From: Drosophila miranda
Taxonomy: Eukaryota > Arthropoda > Insecta > Diptera > Drosophilidae
DNA: 64,000 nt
Assembly (NCBI RefSeq): GCF_003369915.1
Contig: NW_022881603.1
Span: forward strand, 33,353,522 to 33,417,521
Reading direction: 5' to 3'
The notes beneath the pieces were generated by a model. It ran no database searches. It saw only the letters and a list, made by a program, of their open reading frames with translations, and was not told the DNA's origin. The position numbers were made by a program, and so were the translations under genes. Of the stretch, positions 34,429 to 46,082 are shown piece after piece (within the stretch, counting starts at the first letter, position 1; every line of letters begins with the position of its first letter).

Positions 34429-35460
34429 ATGGAGGCTATTTTAAATACGCAGTTTCAGCAGCTGGAAGATATCATCGGGGAAATATTAAAAGTAAAAAAG
34501 AGCGTAAGTGTTAACAAGCTGCAAAGTCGTTGGTTCCTTATTTTTATTATTTTTGTATGCAGGGGCAGAACTCAGACACATTGCGAAATGCGGCGGCATT
34601 GAAATTTGTTGCATTAAAGCATGCAAATCGAGAAGTTAAACAGAAAATAAAGTCTGGACGGGATAACTTACACTTGGAAAAATGTAAAGTGGACATAAGT
34701 CGGTTGCAATTGCAAAATCTTCTGTACGAAGTGAGCCACTTGAAAAAGGACATCGTGCGTTGCGAGAAATTCCAGAGTCGTGATTCCAAGTTGGTCCTGC
34801 TCTCAGACACTGAGTATTTTACCAAATTGCCGGGAATTGAATATAGTAAAATGAAACCAGAATCGGAGCACTACAAGCATTTGCACCGCTTAGAGTGTGA
34901 ACTGCGTTTAAGGAAAGACCTGGATGAACAGAAAAGCTCATTGAAGATCTCCAAAAAGGAGCTGCAACAAGAGAATCTTAAACAACATAATAGGTACGTT
35001 TCATTCGCGCCAGCTCTACGCACCCTAAAGAGTGCTACGAAACCGCTGCATGATGCACTGCAGCTTTCTCTTGATGTTGAATGGAAGCTTAGTGCTGTGG
35101 TCAAATATCTGCCCAAGCCTCTTTATATATTATTCATCAAACTGCAATGCCTTCAACGTGCGAGCGATGAGCCATCATTCAATGTTGAAGTGGTAGGATA
35201 TGAAAGTGAAGCTCAAATGCAGGAGTTGACAAACCTAAAGCAAAACCCAAAAGCAAGGCGCGACTACTCTGAAAGGGACATTGAATTGTCGGGAAAGCCT
35301 GAGGAAAATCCTTTGAACAAAGAATTAAGTCCTCGTCCTCGGCACATTCGCATCACGGTAAGATTAAACCAAAACATACGACTATAGAAAAATACCTTAA
35401 CGTTTGAACGGTCTCTAGCTTGGCTCTGCTGGCTCGATTCAACTGGTGTTGATTATTCGC
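34429..35460 (+). pseudogene. thoc5: THOC5 copy T3: exons 1-2 intact, cut in exon 3
   Basis: Exon 1 is 34429-34503 and exon 2 is 34563-35357, both open with normal splice sites. Exon 3 starts at 35419 and stops after about 42 bp, where DINE-like sequence begins (35461). It carries private changes (e.g. EYSKMKPES in place of EDSKVKPES). Exons 4-6 are missing from this strand, so only an N-terminal coiled-coil protein could be made. Confidence 0.85.
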
Positions 35461-35950
35461 TAGAACACACCCCCTTCCGCCCCCGCAATGGACGAAAATC
35501 TGGGAATATTCACAAATCTCAGAGACTATTAAGGCTAGAGTAACCAAATTTGGTATCCGCACTCCTGTTAGATCTTACTATAAAACGTATATCTCAAAAT
35601 TTCGCCCCACCCTTTTCCGCCCCCACAAAGGACGAAAATCTGTTGCATCCACAATATTGCACATTCGAGAAAACTAAAAACGCAGAATCATAGATAATGA
35701 CCATATCTATCAGATTGCTGAATCTGGATCAGATCAGATCATTTTTATAGCCAATAGGAACAAATCAATTTGCAGTGGCTACGCAGCGCCCGACGTCACG
35801 CTCAGACTGATTTTCTGTCTCTCTCGCACGCACTCTTTGTCGTGTCGTTTAATATTAGCGGCGTCTGCCGGAGGAGAGCCATACTGACTTAGTATCGGGT
35901 ATAACTGTAGAGTTGCGGTGTCCGCAGTAACTCACAACGTTCCCCCTCGT
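35461..35950 (-). mobile_element. DINE-like fragment at inversion junction 1
   Basis: A terminal portion of the element, ending CACAACGTTCCCCCTCG at 35950. It joins plus-strand T3 to minus-strand T4. Confidence 0.75.
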
Positions 35951-37424
35951 TTTATGTATTTATATGGACGCAATCGGCATTGTTTTGCAAATGCATTTAT
36001 ATAAGGCTTTTCCTTGGTGTATTCTATAGTCGTCTGCATTGAGCCTTCTGTCTCCAGAAAGATGTTAAAACTATAAATAGTTCGGAAAAGCTGAGCGTAC
36101 AGAATACGATAATTTGCTTCCAGCTGTTGGGGTTGCAATGAGTTGGTCCAGTACTCCATCATCTACAAAATGGTATCAAAATAAGCTTATATATAACGCA
36201 TGGAAGTCTGAACAAACTAACCTTGATAGCTGCATCATTCTGCGATGTACGGCGACCGTTCCAATGCACACTCAATATCCAGAGTGGCATTTCCAATGGA
36301 TAATTACTCGGTATTCGAATAAAACACTCCATTTTGGCAGAACCACGAACAATCACAGCACGATAGGAATTATATGTTATGCCCTTATCATCCGGAGAAA
36401 TGTTTAGTACGTCTGAATTTTGGGCTAGGAATTCCTCGAGAGTGATCGCCGTCCACTGCACTAGGCTGCAAGACAAGGCCGCAGGATAGACATTTTCTTT
36501 TAGTGCATACAAATCGATGTCCTTGTTAGTCAGACCACGTGTTTGCTGACTTAGATTTAACCAAGAGTTGCAGCGCCGTGTAATGCGAGCTATGGTCTCC
36601 CGCATGCTTTTATTCAAGTTCAACTCATGCTTATACAACATCGAGCTGTTGACTGTTGGTATAGAGCATATACTTTGTAACCAACAGTATGCTTTTCCAA
36701 AGTCCTTAGACTCCAGATATTGTATACATTCCTCTGGTGTCAGATCCTTATTCTGTAACTAACGCAAATATATAATTTTATGATTCATACATATATATAG
36801 GAAAATTATAGCTTGTTGCTTGTCTTACATCGTATTGAATACCGGGTATAGGTATTTCATTACCCAAATCGTTTGCAACCAAATGCCGAAGGAGATGCTG
36901 AACGCTAAAACTTACCCTTGATGGTTTGTATTATTGGAAATGCTCAATTGAGGCCATGCTGTCGCACATTTAATTTGTTCGAAATAGCGAATAATCAACA
37001 CCAGTTGAATCGAGCCAGCAGAGCCAAGCTAGAGACCGTTCAAACGTTAAGGTATTTTTCTATAGTCGTATGTTTTGGTTTAATCTTACCGTGATGCGAA
37101 TGTGCAGAGGATGAGGACTTAATTCTTTGTTCAAAGGATTTTCCTCAGGCTTTCCCGACAATTCAATCTCCCTTTCAGAGTAGTCGCGCCTTGCTTTTGG
37201 GTTTTGCTTTAGGTTTGTCAACTCCTGCATCTGAGCTTCACTTTTATATCCTACCACTTCAACATTGAATGATGGCTCATCGCTCGCACGTTGAAGGCAT
37301 TGCAGGTTGATGAATAATATATAAAGAGGCTTGGGCAGATATTTGACCACAGCACTAAGCTTCCATTCAACATCAAGATTATTTAAGATTCTCTTGTTGC
37401 AGCTCCTTTTTGGAGTTCTTCAAT
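35951..37424 (-). pseudogene. thoc5: THOC5 copy T4: inverted, deleted exons 2-6
   Basis: Transcript order: exon 2 remnant (37424-37090, cut at its 5' side and carrying an internal deletion), exon 3 (37028-36916), exon 4 (about 36903-36829, missing its first 13 bases together with most of intron 3), exon 5 (36752-36222, open) and exon 6 (36162-35951, last codons replaced by DINE-like sequence). The exon 2 deletion, with the same junction TTAAATAATCTTGATG, is also in copy T9, so T4 comes from that lineage. Not functional. Confidence 0.85.
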
Positions 37425-37805
37425 CTAGATCTCACTATAAAACGTATATCTCAGAATTTCGCCCCACCCCCTTCCGCCCCCACAAAGGACGAAAATCTGT
37501 TGCATCCACAATATTGCAGATTTGAGAAAACTAAAAACGCAGAATCATAGATAACGACCATATCTATCAGATTGCTGAATCTGGATCAGATCAGATCATT
37601 TTTATAGCCAATAGGAACAAATCAATTTGCAGTGGCTACGCAGCGCCCGACGTCACGCTCAGACTGATTTTCTGTCTCTCTCGCACGCACTCTTTGTCGT
37701 GTCGTTTAATATTAGCGGCGTCTGCCGGAGGAGAGCCATACTGACTTAGTATCGGGTATAACTGTAGAGTTGCGGTGTCCGCAGCAACTCACAACGTTCC
37801 CCCTC
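37425..37805 (-). mobile_element. DINE-like fragment at inversion junction 2
   Basis: Same orientation as the fragment at 35461-35950, ending at the CCCCTC edge. It joins minus-strand T4 to plus-strand T5. Confidence 0.75.
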
Positions 37806-38692
37806 TTTTTCCTATATATATGTATGAATCATAAAATTATATATTTGCGTTAGTTACAGAATAAGGATCTGACACCAGAGAAATGTATACAATATCTGGC
37901 GTCTAAGGACTTTGGAAAAGCATACTGTTGGTTACAAAGTATATGCTCTATACCAACAGTCAACAGCTCGATGTTGTATAAGCATGAGCTGAACTTGAAT
38001 AAAAGCATGCGGGAGACCATAGCTCGCATTACACGGCGCTGGAACTCTTGGTTAAATCTAAGTCAGCAAATACGTGGTCTGAATAACAAGGAACTGGATT
38101 TGTATGCACTAAAAGAAAATGTCTATCCTGCGGCCTTGTCTTGCAGCCTAGTGCAGTGGACGGCGATCACTCTCGAGGAATTCCTAGCCCAAAATTCAGA
38201 CGTACTAAACATTTCTCCGGATGATAAGGGCATAACATACAATTCCTATCGTGCTGTGATTGTTCGTGGCTCTGCCAAAATGGAGTGTTTCATTCGAATC
38301 CCGAGTAATTATCCATTGGAAATGCCACTCTGGATATTGAGTGTGCATTGGAACGGTCGCCGTACATCGCAGAATAATGCAGCTATCAAGGTTAGTTTGT
38401 TCAGACTTCCATGCGTTATATATAAGCTTATTTTGATACCATTTTGTAGATGATGGAGTACTGGACCAACTCATTGCAACCCCAACAGCTGGAAGCAAAT
38501 TATCGTATTCTGTACGCTCAGCTTTTCCGAACTATTTATAGTTTTGACATCTTTCTGGAGACAGAAGGCTCAATGCAGACGACTATAGAATACACCAAGG
38601 AAAAGCCTTATATAAGTGCATTTGCAAAACGATGCCGATTGCGTCCATATAAATACATAAAAAAGGGTTCCGTACACGCATTCAAACAATAA
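37806..38692 (+). pseudogene. thoc5: THOC5 copy T5: exons 5-6 only
   Basis: Starts inside intron 4. Exon 5 is 37860-38390 and exon 6 is 38450-38692, both open to the normal stop with intact GT-AG sites. Exons 1-4 are absent. T3 lacks exactly the 3' exons that T5 has, suggesting one ancestral gene split by insertion of T4 and DINE-like pieces. The usual AATAAA past the stop reads AATAAT here. Confidence 0.85.
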
Positions 38693-38820
38693 GGAACTAA
38701 AAACAAATATAAGAAAAAAATCAAAAGCAGTTACTAAACATCTTCACAGTTGCTGTTTATTATGTAATGCATAATTGCAATAATGCAATAATTAAGTAAC
38801 ATTTAAATCTAGCTACAGTT

Positions 38821-39594
38821 TTATTGACAGCTTAGTTTCTGAGATGCTGTCGCTGCCAGGGACTCGGTTGGCAGGGTGATTGCAGAGGCATTTTCAACAG
38901 ACTCTCGACTCTCATCCGGCATAACTTTATCAACAACGTGTTTTTCTATTAGACCGCTTTCTCCCAAGTAGCATATGGAAAATCCATCGTACCATGCCTC
39001 CTGATCCTTCAGTACTTCCTTCAATTGCCACACCTTGTATTTCCAGAACTGGAACATCACCTTCAGGCCGGATATGCCCCTCACGCGCCACCTTATGCGC
39101 ACGGTGTAATCGTCGGGATGCTTTGTAATTTTAAGAACCTCAAACTTAACGTAGACGTACTTTAGGTGACCCACAGTTCGAAGAATGGCAATTTGCTTAA
39201 CAAAGTGGTATAGACCGACTGTGTGCTTGCCGGTAATATTGTTCTGAAATATAAGGTTTGGGCTGTATATGGAATAGTGCAGCGGTTCAACAAAGAGTTT
39301 GGGAAGCGTGGTTCGCAGAACTTCGTAGGCTCGCTCCAGATCTTCAGGCTTTCGAACATTTTCCTTCTCTTTGGCGGATGTTTGTACATTACTGTTTTCG
39401 TGAAAACTTCGTTTCGGTTGCATTACGCTACTACCTTCACATTTTAGCCAATTGTAGTTATATGATCCTGTGCAAGGAGAGTATAATCGCATTGTGGAAG
39501 CCCACGCCTGTTCTTTGGAGCCCCACAAGCTTATCAAATTGCTCTTTCTCATTGATAAAATTCCAAAATTTCGCATCATTTTGACAAGGACCAT
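38821..39594 (-). CDS. DUF2358 (C6orf136-like) protein, copy D1, 257 codons
   Basis: The first in-frame ATG is at 39592-39594; the codons before it contain a stop (TAA) in this copy, which supports this start for all copies. Residues about 85-227 form the conserved DUF2358/C6orf136 domain: [69 protein letters not shown] and HVVDKV. The fold is predicted to be SnoaL/NTF2-like; biochemical function is unknown. The N-terminus is basic and could be a targeting sequence. It lies tail-to-tail with THOC5 T5, 128 bp apart. It differs from D2-D5 at several residues (LHYS, HPDDY, VMPDE). Confidence 0.85.
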   Translation of the reverse strand: MVLVKMMRNFGILSMRKSNLISLWGSKEQAWASTMRLYSPCTGSYNYNWLKCEGSSVMQPKRSFHENSNVQTSAKEKENVRKPEDLERAYEVLRTTLPKLFVEPLHYSIYSPNLIFQNNITGKHTVGLYHFVKQIAILRTVGHLKYVYVKFEVLKITKHPDDYTVRIRWRVRGISGLKVMFQFWKYKVWQLKEVLKDQEAWYDGFSICYLGESGLIEKHVVDKVMPDESRESVENASAITLPTESLAATASQKLSCQ

Positions 39595-40298
39595 TGACGA
39601 ATTTACCGGACTCTGGTCACTGTATTTCCCGAATTATGTTAAATGTTTCTTCCTTTTAAGCGTCACTCTGCCGTTCAAATATCACGTTCAAATTCTTCAT
39701 CTGGTTTTACTCAGCGTTTAAATTGTGGGGTTTTTAATCTTTTTTAGACGTGCTCGTGTTGTAACCAAGTTTATTTGGAATCGAAAAATCATATGGTCAT
39801 ATGTATATCGATATAAATATTTTGTACAATAAAAGTGTGAGGTGATGTGATAGTTTTTTTGGGATATCTCAACGGAACTTTCTGAACTCGGAGACAGTTT
39901 ACACTATTTTTTTGTAGTTTCAGTGATCCAACGTCGTTAGAATCATAGTTGGATAATGGAAATAAGTATCCATATTTTTATGTGATATTTCCCGTATGCG
40001 ACTATACTCAAGACCACTCTAGTCTAAATTATTGTCGCACCAGTCGAAAAGCTGTTGAACTATTTGTGCCAAAACGTGCCACCCAGCTGTGGTTGAGTAA
40101 TACCTAACAAAAATAGATCCAAAGAAAATTCATGTCGACCAGAAATACCTAGATTTTTCAAATCACAACGTTCCCCCTCGTTTTTTTTTGGTTTTAAATC
40201 ATCTCAAGGATGATCGGAATTTTGATCGTAGCACTGTAGCCACATTGATCAGATACTGGTGATGTAGTTTGGCGAGTTTGACAGGTCGGTATATAAAA
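39595..40298. other. Spacer upstream of DUF2358 D1
   Basis: The 5' flank and probable promoter of D1. It holds a DRE core, AT-rich sequence and a 17-bp DINE-like end remnant (CACAACGTTCCCCCTCG, 40165-40181). The same spacer follows every DUF2358 copy. No gene was seen. Confidence 0.5.
39806..39813. promoter_or_regulatory. DRE core TATCGATA upstream of DUF2358 D1
   Basis: TATCGATA is the DREF-binding DRE of Drosophila housekeeping promoters. It is 212 bp from the D1 start. Copies D2-D5 read TATCAATA. Confidence 0.5.
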
Positions 40299-41401
40299 CG
40301 AGGGGGAACGTTGTGAGTTGCTGCGGACACCGCAACTCTACGGTTATACCCGATACTAAGTCAGTATGGCTCTCCTCCGGCAGACGCCGCTAATATTAAA
40401 CGATACGACAAAGAGTGCGTGCGAGAGAGACAGAAAATCAGTCTGAGCGTGACGTCGGGCGCTGCGTAGCCACTGCAAATTGATTTGTTCCTATTGGCTA
40501 TAAAAATGATCTGATCTGATCCAGATTCAGCAATCTGATAGATATGGTCATTATCTATGATTCTGCGTTTTTAGTTTCGAATGTGAAATATTGTGGATGC
40601 AACAGATTTTCGTCCTTTGTGTGGGCGGAAGGGGGTGGGGCGAAACTTTGAGATACACGTTTTATAGTAAGATCTAACAGGAGTGCGGATACCAAATTTG
40701 GTTATTCTAGCCTTAATAGTCTCTGAGATTTTTGAATATCCCCAGATTTTCGTCCTTTGCGGGGGCGGAAGGGGGTGTGGCGAAATTTTGAAACAAACTC
40801 GTCTCGGTCCGATATATTTGGAGTGTGGATATCAAATTTGGTTGCTCTAGCTTTTGTAGTCTCTGAGATCTAGGCGCTAATGTTTTACTCTAAGCAAAGC
40901 CGCCTATGCTACGTGTGTGTTAGAGAGAGACAGGGCGAGAAAAAATGAAATTGTTTTCTTGATGCTGGCTATAATAATAATACGATCCAATTCAGATTCC
41001 GCAATCTTAAAGATATGGTCATTCTCTACAATTCTACGTTTTTGGTTTTCTCATATCTTTAAAATTGTGGATGCCACAGATTTTCGTCCTTTGTGGGGGC
41101 GGAAGTGGGCGGGGCGAAGTTTTGAAATATTTTTGTAGCAGTGACATATCACAGAAGTCTGGATCCAAAACATCGTTGCTCTAGCTCTTATAGTCTTTGA
41201 GCACTAGGCGCTGAATGGGACGGACAGACGGACAGACGGACGGACGGACAGACAGACAGGGCTCAATCGACTCGGCTATTGATGCTGATCAAGAATATAT
41301 ATACTTTATGGGGTCGGAAACGATTCCTTCTGGACGTTACACACATCCAATTTTACCACAAATCTAATATACCCCAATACTCATTTTGAGTATCGGGTAT
41401 A
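40299..41401 (+). mobile_element. DINE-1/ISY-like Helentron A
   Basis: 1103 bp from CGAGGGGGAACG to CGGGTATA, with a short TGCGG-ACA-CCGCA stem near the first end and a GTCY/GACR microsatellite at 41218-41258. Units without the insertion (53581-53600) have an uninterrupted A-run at this point, so the ends are exact and no target duplication was made, as for Helitron-type transposition. Non-coding; the ORF at 40917-41138 is chance. Confidence 0.8.
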
Positions 41402-41444
41402 AAAAGAGGAAAATTACTTAACTGTGTTAGAAAATAAACTGAAA

Positions 41445-42573
41445 CGAGGGGGAACGTTGTGAGTTGCTGCGGACACCGCAACTCTACGGTTATACCCGAT
41501 ACTAAGTCAGTATGGCTCTCCTCCGGCAGACGCCGCTAATATTAAACGACACGACAAAGAGTGCGTGCGAGAGAGACAGAAAATCAGTCTGAGCGTGACG
41601 TCGGGCGCTGCGTAGCCAGTGCAAATTGATTTGTTCCTTTTGGCTATAAAAATGATCTGATCTGATCCAGATTCAGCAATCTGATAGATATGGTCATTAT
41701 CTATGATTCTGCGTTTTTAGTTTTCTCGAATGTGAAATATTGTGGATGCAACAGATTTTCGTCCTTTGTGTGGGCGGAAGGGGGTGGGGCGAAATTTTGA
41801 GATACACGTTTTATAGTAATATCTAACAGGAGTGCGGATACCAAATTTGGTTACTCTAGCCTTAATAGTCTCTGAGATTTTTGAATATCCCCAGATTTTC
41901 GTCCATTGCGGGGGCGGAAGGGGGTGTGGCGAAATTTTGAAACAAACTCGTCTCGGTCTGATATATTAGGAGTGTGGATACCAAATTTGGTTGCTCTAGC
42001 TTTTAAAGTCTCTGAGATCTAGGCGCTAATGTTTTACTCTAAGCAAAGCCGCCTATGCTACGTGTGTGTTAGAGAGAGACAGGGCGAGAAAAAATGAAAT
42101 TGTTTTCTTGATGCTGGCTATAATAATAATACGATCCAATTCAGATTCCGCAATCTTAAAGATATGGTCATTCTCTACAATTCTGCGTTTTTGGTTTTCT
42201 CATATCTTTAAAATTGTGGATGCCACAGATTTTCGTCTTTTGTGGGGGCGGAAGTGGGCGGGGCGAAGTTTTGAAATATTTTTGTAACAGTGACGTATCA
42301 CAGAAGTCTGGATCCAAAACATCGTTGTATAGCTCTTATAGTCTTTGAGCACTAGGCGCTGAAGGGGACGGACAGACGGACGGACGGACAGACGAACAGA
42401 CGAACAGACGGACAGACAGACAGACAGACAGGGCCCAATCGACTCGGCTATTGATGCTGATCAAGAATATATATACTTTATGGGGTCGGAAACGATTCCA
42501 TCTGGACGTTACACACATCCACTTTTACCACAAATCTAATATACCCCAATACTCATTTTGAGTATCGGGTATA
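41445..42573 (+). mobile_element. DINE-1/ISY-like Helentron B
   Basis: 1129 bp, same ends, same orientation, 43 bp after element A. The empty site in other units reads CTGAAATTAC. It differs from A at many positions (e.g. CTTTTAAAG vs CTTTTGTAG; GGGCCCAATCG vs GGGCTCAATCG). Confidence 0.8.
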
Positions 42574-43245
42574 ATTACTTTATAACATGATGAAGAAAAA
42601 AGGGGTCAAAAGTTTAAGTCAGCAGTTTTGATGAAGATTGCGAGCTCTCTGAGATGTAACGGCTCTTTTTTGATTAATAATTGATGTGTGTATATTGTTA
42701 TAATATTTAAAGATTTTGAATTTCCTTCTGAGCCCGGCAAATCTTTGGCAATCGAAGATCAGGTGTTCGGCATATTCAGTTACATTGCACGTTTCTCAGA
42801 TATTTGAGTCAATTGCTTTGATTCTGTGTAGGAAGACTTTGTCGTATGTGTGTCCCGTCATAGGTCTGTTAATGGTCTTGATGCTTTTAGCATTCCATTT
42901 AAGAGAAAAATGCCAGGGTTTACTGGGTATGTCTGGAAATATGTCTATGAGGCTGGATCCCTTCGTCCTACACTTCGTCCTGTATTCCTCATTCCATTTG
43001 TATACTAAAAAGTTCCTAATTTCTCTTTGAGCCTCCTTGTAGCTGTATTTTATATTTATTGTAAACCGCTCACTTGTAGCAGCCTTTGCTGCTATGTCAG
43101 TCTTTTCGTTGATGGCCACACCCTTGTGACCAGGGACCCATAGAATGTCAAGTTTCTGAATGTCTGATTGGTTAACTATGTTGTGAATATCATTCACTAG
43201 GTACGAGTCTGTATTCTTATTTTTAATTAAATTAATAGCTAGTAA
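42574..43245 (-). mobile_element. I-like RNase H fragment (T6 unit), with TGA
   Basis: Same fragment as in the T3 unit, with its 3' UTR-like tail (42574-42660). A TGC codon of the Cys-rich tail is TGA here (42797), shared with the T9 and T10 units. Confidence 0.75.
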
Positions 43246-43396
43246 TATTCGACGGAATATCAAAATCGAAAATATTGTTTTGAATCCTTTACGGAGAACA
43301 ATTAACCTATTATAAGCCAAGGGGCCGAAAATAATGAAATTTTAATCATTTTAGCGCAGTTCAGGTGAAAGTTAGCGTTGTTATTTTTAATTTCAG

Positions 43397-43483
43397 ATGA
43401 AAGATGGCCTGAATCTACAAGAAGAATTTACAATCGTTAATATTTTCTGCCATTTACCTGAAGAAGGTGAACTATTTAAATAG
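43397..43483 (+). other. Conserved 28-codon piece upstream of THOC5 (T6 unit)
   Basis: Identical layout to the other units: acceptor, ATG, stop TAG. Confidence 0.35.
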
Positions 43484-43839
43484 AAGGGGCTTAAGTGGGC
43501 TAAATTCGTTTTTTCATCATAACGAGACGCTATATTGTTGTTGGAAAAAAAAACAGCAATCGCCGTAGCAAGAAAATAAGTCAAGTATTTAAAACAAACC
43601 AGTCAAGTAGAAAATTGATTAATTTATTGGATAAAATTATGTGGGCAGGACTGAGAGATCTACCTAGCTAGTAATATTCGACGGAATATTAAAAACGGGG
43701 AATAGTACAATAGAACTTGAATTCGTCGGTATATCTATGGTATATTTGGGTATATTTCTGATGGTCGGACATTATATTTTAACAATAAATCCGCGGCACT
43801 CTTTTGTTTAGCTTCCGAATAAATATATTATTAAGTGAA

Positions 43840-46004
43840 ATGGAGGCTATTTTAAATACGCAGTTTCAGCAGCTGGAAGATATCATCGGGGAAATATTAA
43901 AAGTAAAAAAAGAGCGTAAGTGTTAACAAGCTGCAAAGTCGTTGGTTCCTTATTTTCCTTATTTTTGTATGCAGGGGCAGAACTCAGACACATTGCGAAC
44001 TGCGGCGGCATTGAAATTTGTTGCATTAAAGCATGCAAATCGAGAAGTTAAACAGAAAATAAAGTCTGGACGGGATAACTTACACTTGGAAAAATGTAAA
44101 GTGGACATAAGTCGGTTGCAATTGCAAAATCTTCTGTACGAAGTGAGCCACTTGAAAAAGGACATCGTGAGTTGCGAGAAATTCCAGAGTCGTGACTCCA
44201 AGTTGGTCCTGCTCTCAGACACTGAGTATTTTACCCAATTGCCGGGAATTGAAGATAGTAAAGTGAAACCAGAATCGGAGCACTACAAGCATTTGCAGCG
44301 CTTAGAGTGTGAACTGCGTTTAAGGAAAGACCTGGATGAACAGAAAAGCTCATTGAAGAACTCCAAAAAGGAGCTGCAACAAGAGAATCTTAAACAACAT
44401 AATAGGTACGTTTCATTCGCGCCAGCTCTACGCACCCTAAAGAGTGCTACGAAACCGCTGCATGATGCACTGCAGCTTTCTCTTGATGTTGAATGGAAGC
44501 TTAGTGCTGTGGTCAAATATCTGCCCAAGCCTCTTTATATATTATTCATCAAACTGCAATGCCTTCAACGTGCGAGCGATGAGCCATCATTCAATGTTGA
44601 AGTGGTAGGATATGAAAGTGAAGCTCAAATGCAGGAGTTGACAAACCTAAAGCAAAACCCAAAAGCAAGGCGCCCCTCATCTGAAAGGGACATTGAATTG
44701 TCGGGAAAGCCTGAGGAAAATCCTTTGAACAAAGAATTAAGTCCTCATCCTCTGCACATTCGCATCACGGTAAGATTAAACCAAAACATACGACTATAGA
44801 AAAATACCTTAACGTTCGAACGGTCTATAGCTTGGCTCTGCTGGCTCGATTCAACTGGTGTTGATTATTCGCTATTTCGAACAAATTAAATGTGCGACAG
44901 CATGGCCTCAATTGAGCATTTCCAATAATACAAACCATCAAGGGTAAGTTTTAGCGAGTGAATTGCTTTAGCAGCAACTATATTTTAAAACATTTTCATG
45001 TGTTTAGGGATACTAATTTCGTTCAGCATCTCCTTCGGCATTTTTTTGCAAACGATTTGGGTAATGAAATACTTATACCCGGTATTCAATACGATGTAAG
45101 ACAAGCAACAAGCTATAATTTTCCTATATATATGTATGAATCATAAAATTATATATTTGCGTTAGTTACAGAATAAGGATCTGACACCAGAGAAATGTAT
45201 ACAATATCTGGAGTCTAAGGACTTTGGAAAAGCATACTGTTGGTTACAAAGTATATGCTCTATACCAACAGTCAACAGCTCGATGTTGTATAAGCATGAG
45301 CTGAACTTGAATAAAAGCATGCGGGAGACCATAGCTCGCATTACACGGCGCTGGAACTCTTGGTTAAATCTAAGTCAGCAAATACGTGGTCTGAATAACA
45401 AGGAACTGGATTTGTATGCACTAAAAGAAAATGTCTATCCTGCGGCCTTGTCTTGCAGCCTAGTGCAGTGGACGGCGATCACTCTCGAGGAATTCCTAGC
45501 CCAAAATTCAGACGTACTAAACATTTCTCCGGATGATAAGGGCATAACATACAATTCCTATCGTGCTGTGATTGTTCGTGGCTCTGCCAAAATGGAGTGT
45601 TTCATTCGAATACCGAGTAATTATCCATTGGAAATGCCACTCTGGATATTGAGTGTGCATTGGAACGGTCGCCGTACATCGCAGAATAATGCAGCTATCA
45701 AGGTTAGTTTGTTCAGACTTCCATGCGTTATATATAAGCTTATTTTGATACCATTTTGTAGATGATGGAGTACTGGACCAACTCATTGCAACCCCAACAG
45801 CTGGAAGCAAATTATCGTATTCTGTACGCTCAGCTTTTCCGAACTATTTATAGTTTTGATATCTTTCTGGAGACAGAAGGCTCAATGCAGACGACTATAG
45901 AATACACCAAGGAAAAGCCTTATATAAGTGCATTTGCAAAACGATGCCGATTGCGTCCATATAAATACATAAAAAAGGGTTCCGTACACGCATTCAAACA
46001 ATAA
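43840..46004 (+). pseudogene. thoc5: THOC5 copy T6: all six exons, 1-bp frameshift at exon 1 end
   Basis: Exons: 43840-43915, 43975-44769, 44831-44943, 45008-45095, 45172-45702 and 45762-46004. Exons 2-6 are open in the right phases, and the ATG is kept. Exon 1 has seven instead of six A before GAGC|GTAAGT, making it 76 bp; splicing at the normal sites shifts the frame into exon 2. Other changes are ARRPSSERD in exon 2 and a T-rich FF substitution in exon 4. It is the most complete plus-strand copy. Rescue by another start or splice site cannot be excluded by eye, but I found no acceptor restoring phase. Confidence 0.85.
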
Positions 46005-46082
46005 GGACCTAAAAACAAATATAAGAATATGGTTTTGTAAAAAAAAATCAAAAGCAGTTACTAAACATCTTCACAGTTGCTG

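Noticed and set aside
40917..41138. 73-codon ORF repeated at 42066 and 48111
   Set aside because: It lies inside the non-coding Helentron and is conserved only because the element is.
42336..42518. ORF rich in VCLSVR/SVRPSV on the minus strand (also 48375-48572)
   Set aside because: It is a translation of the GTCY microsatellite of the DINE-like element.
43393..43584. Minus-strand 63-codon ORF upstream of THOC5, seen in several units
   Set aside because: It is the reverse strand of the 28-codon piece and leader, with no independent evidence.
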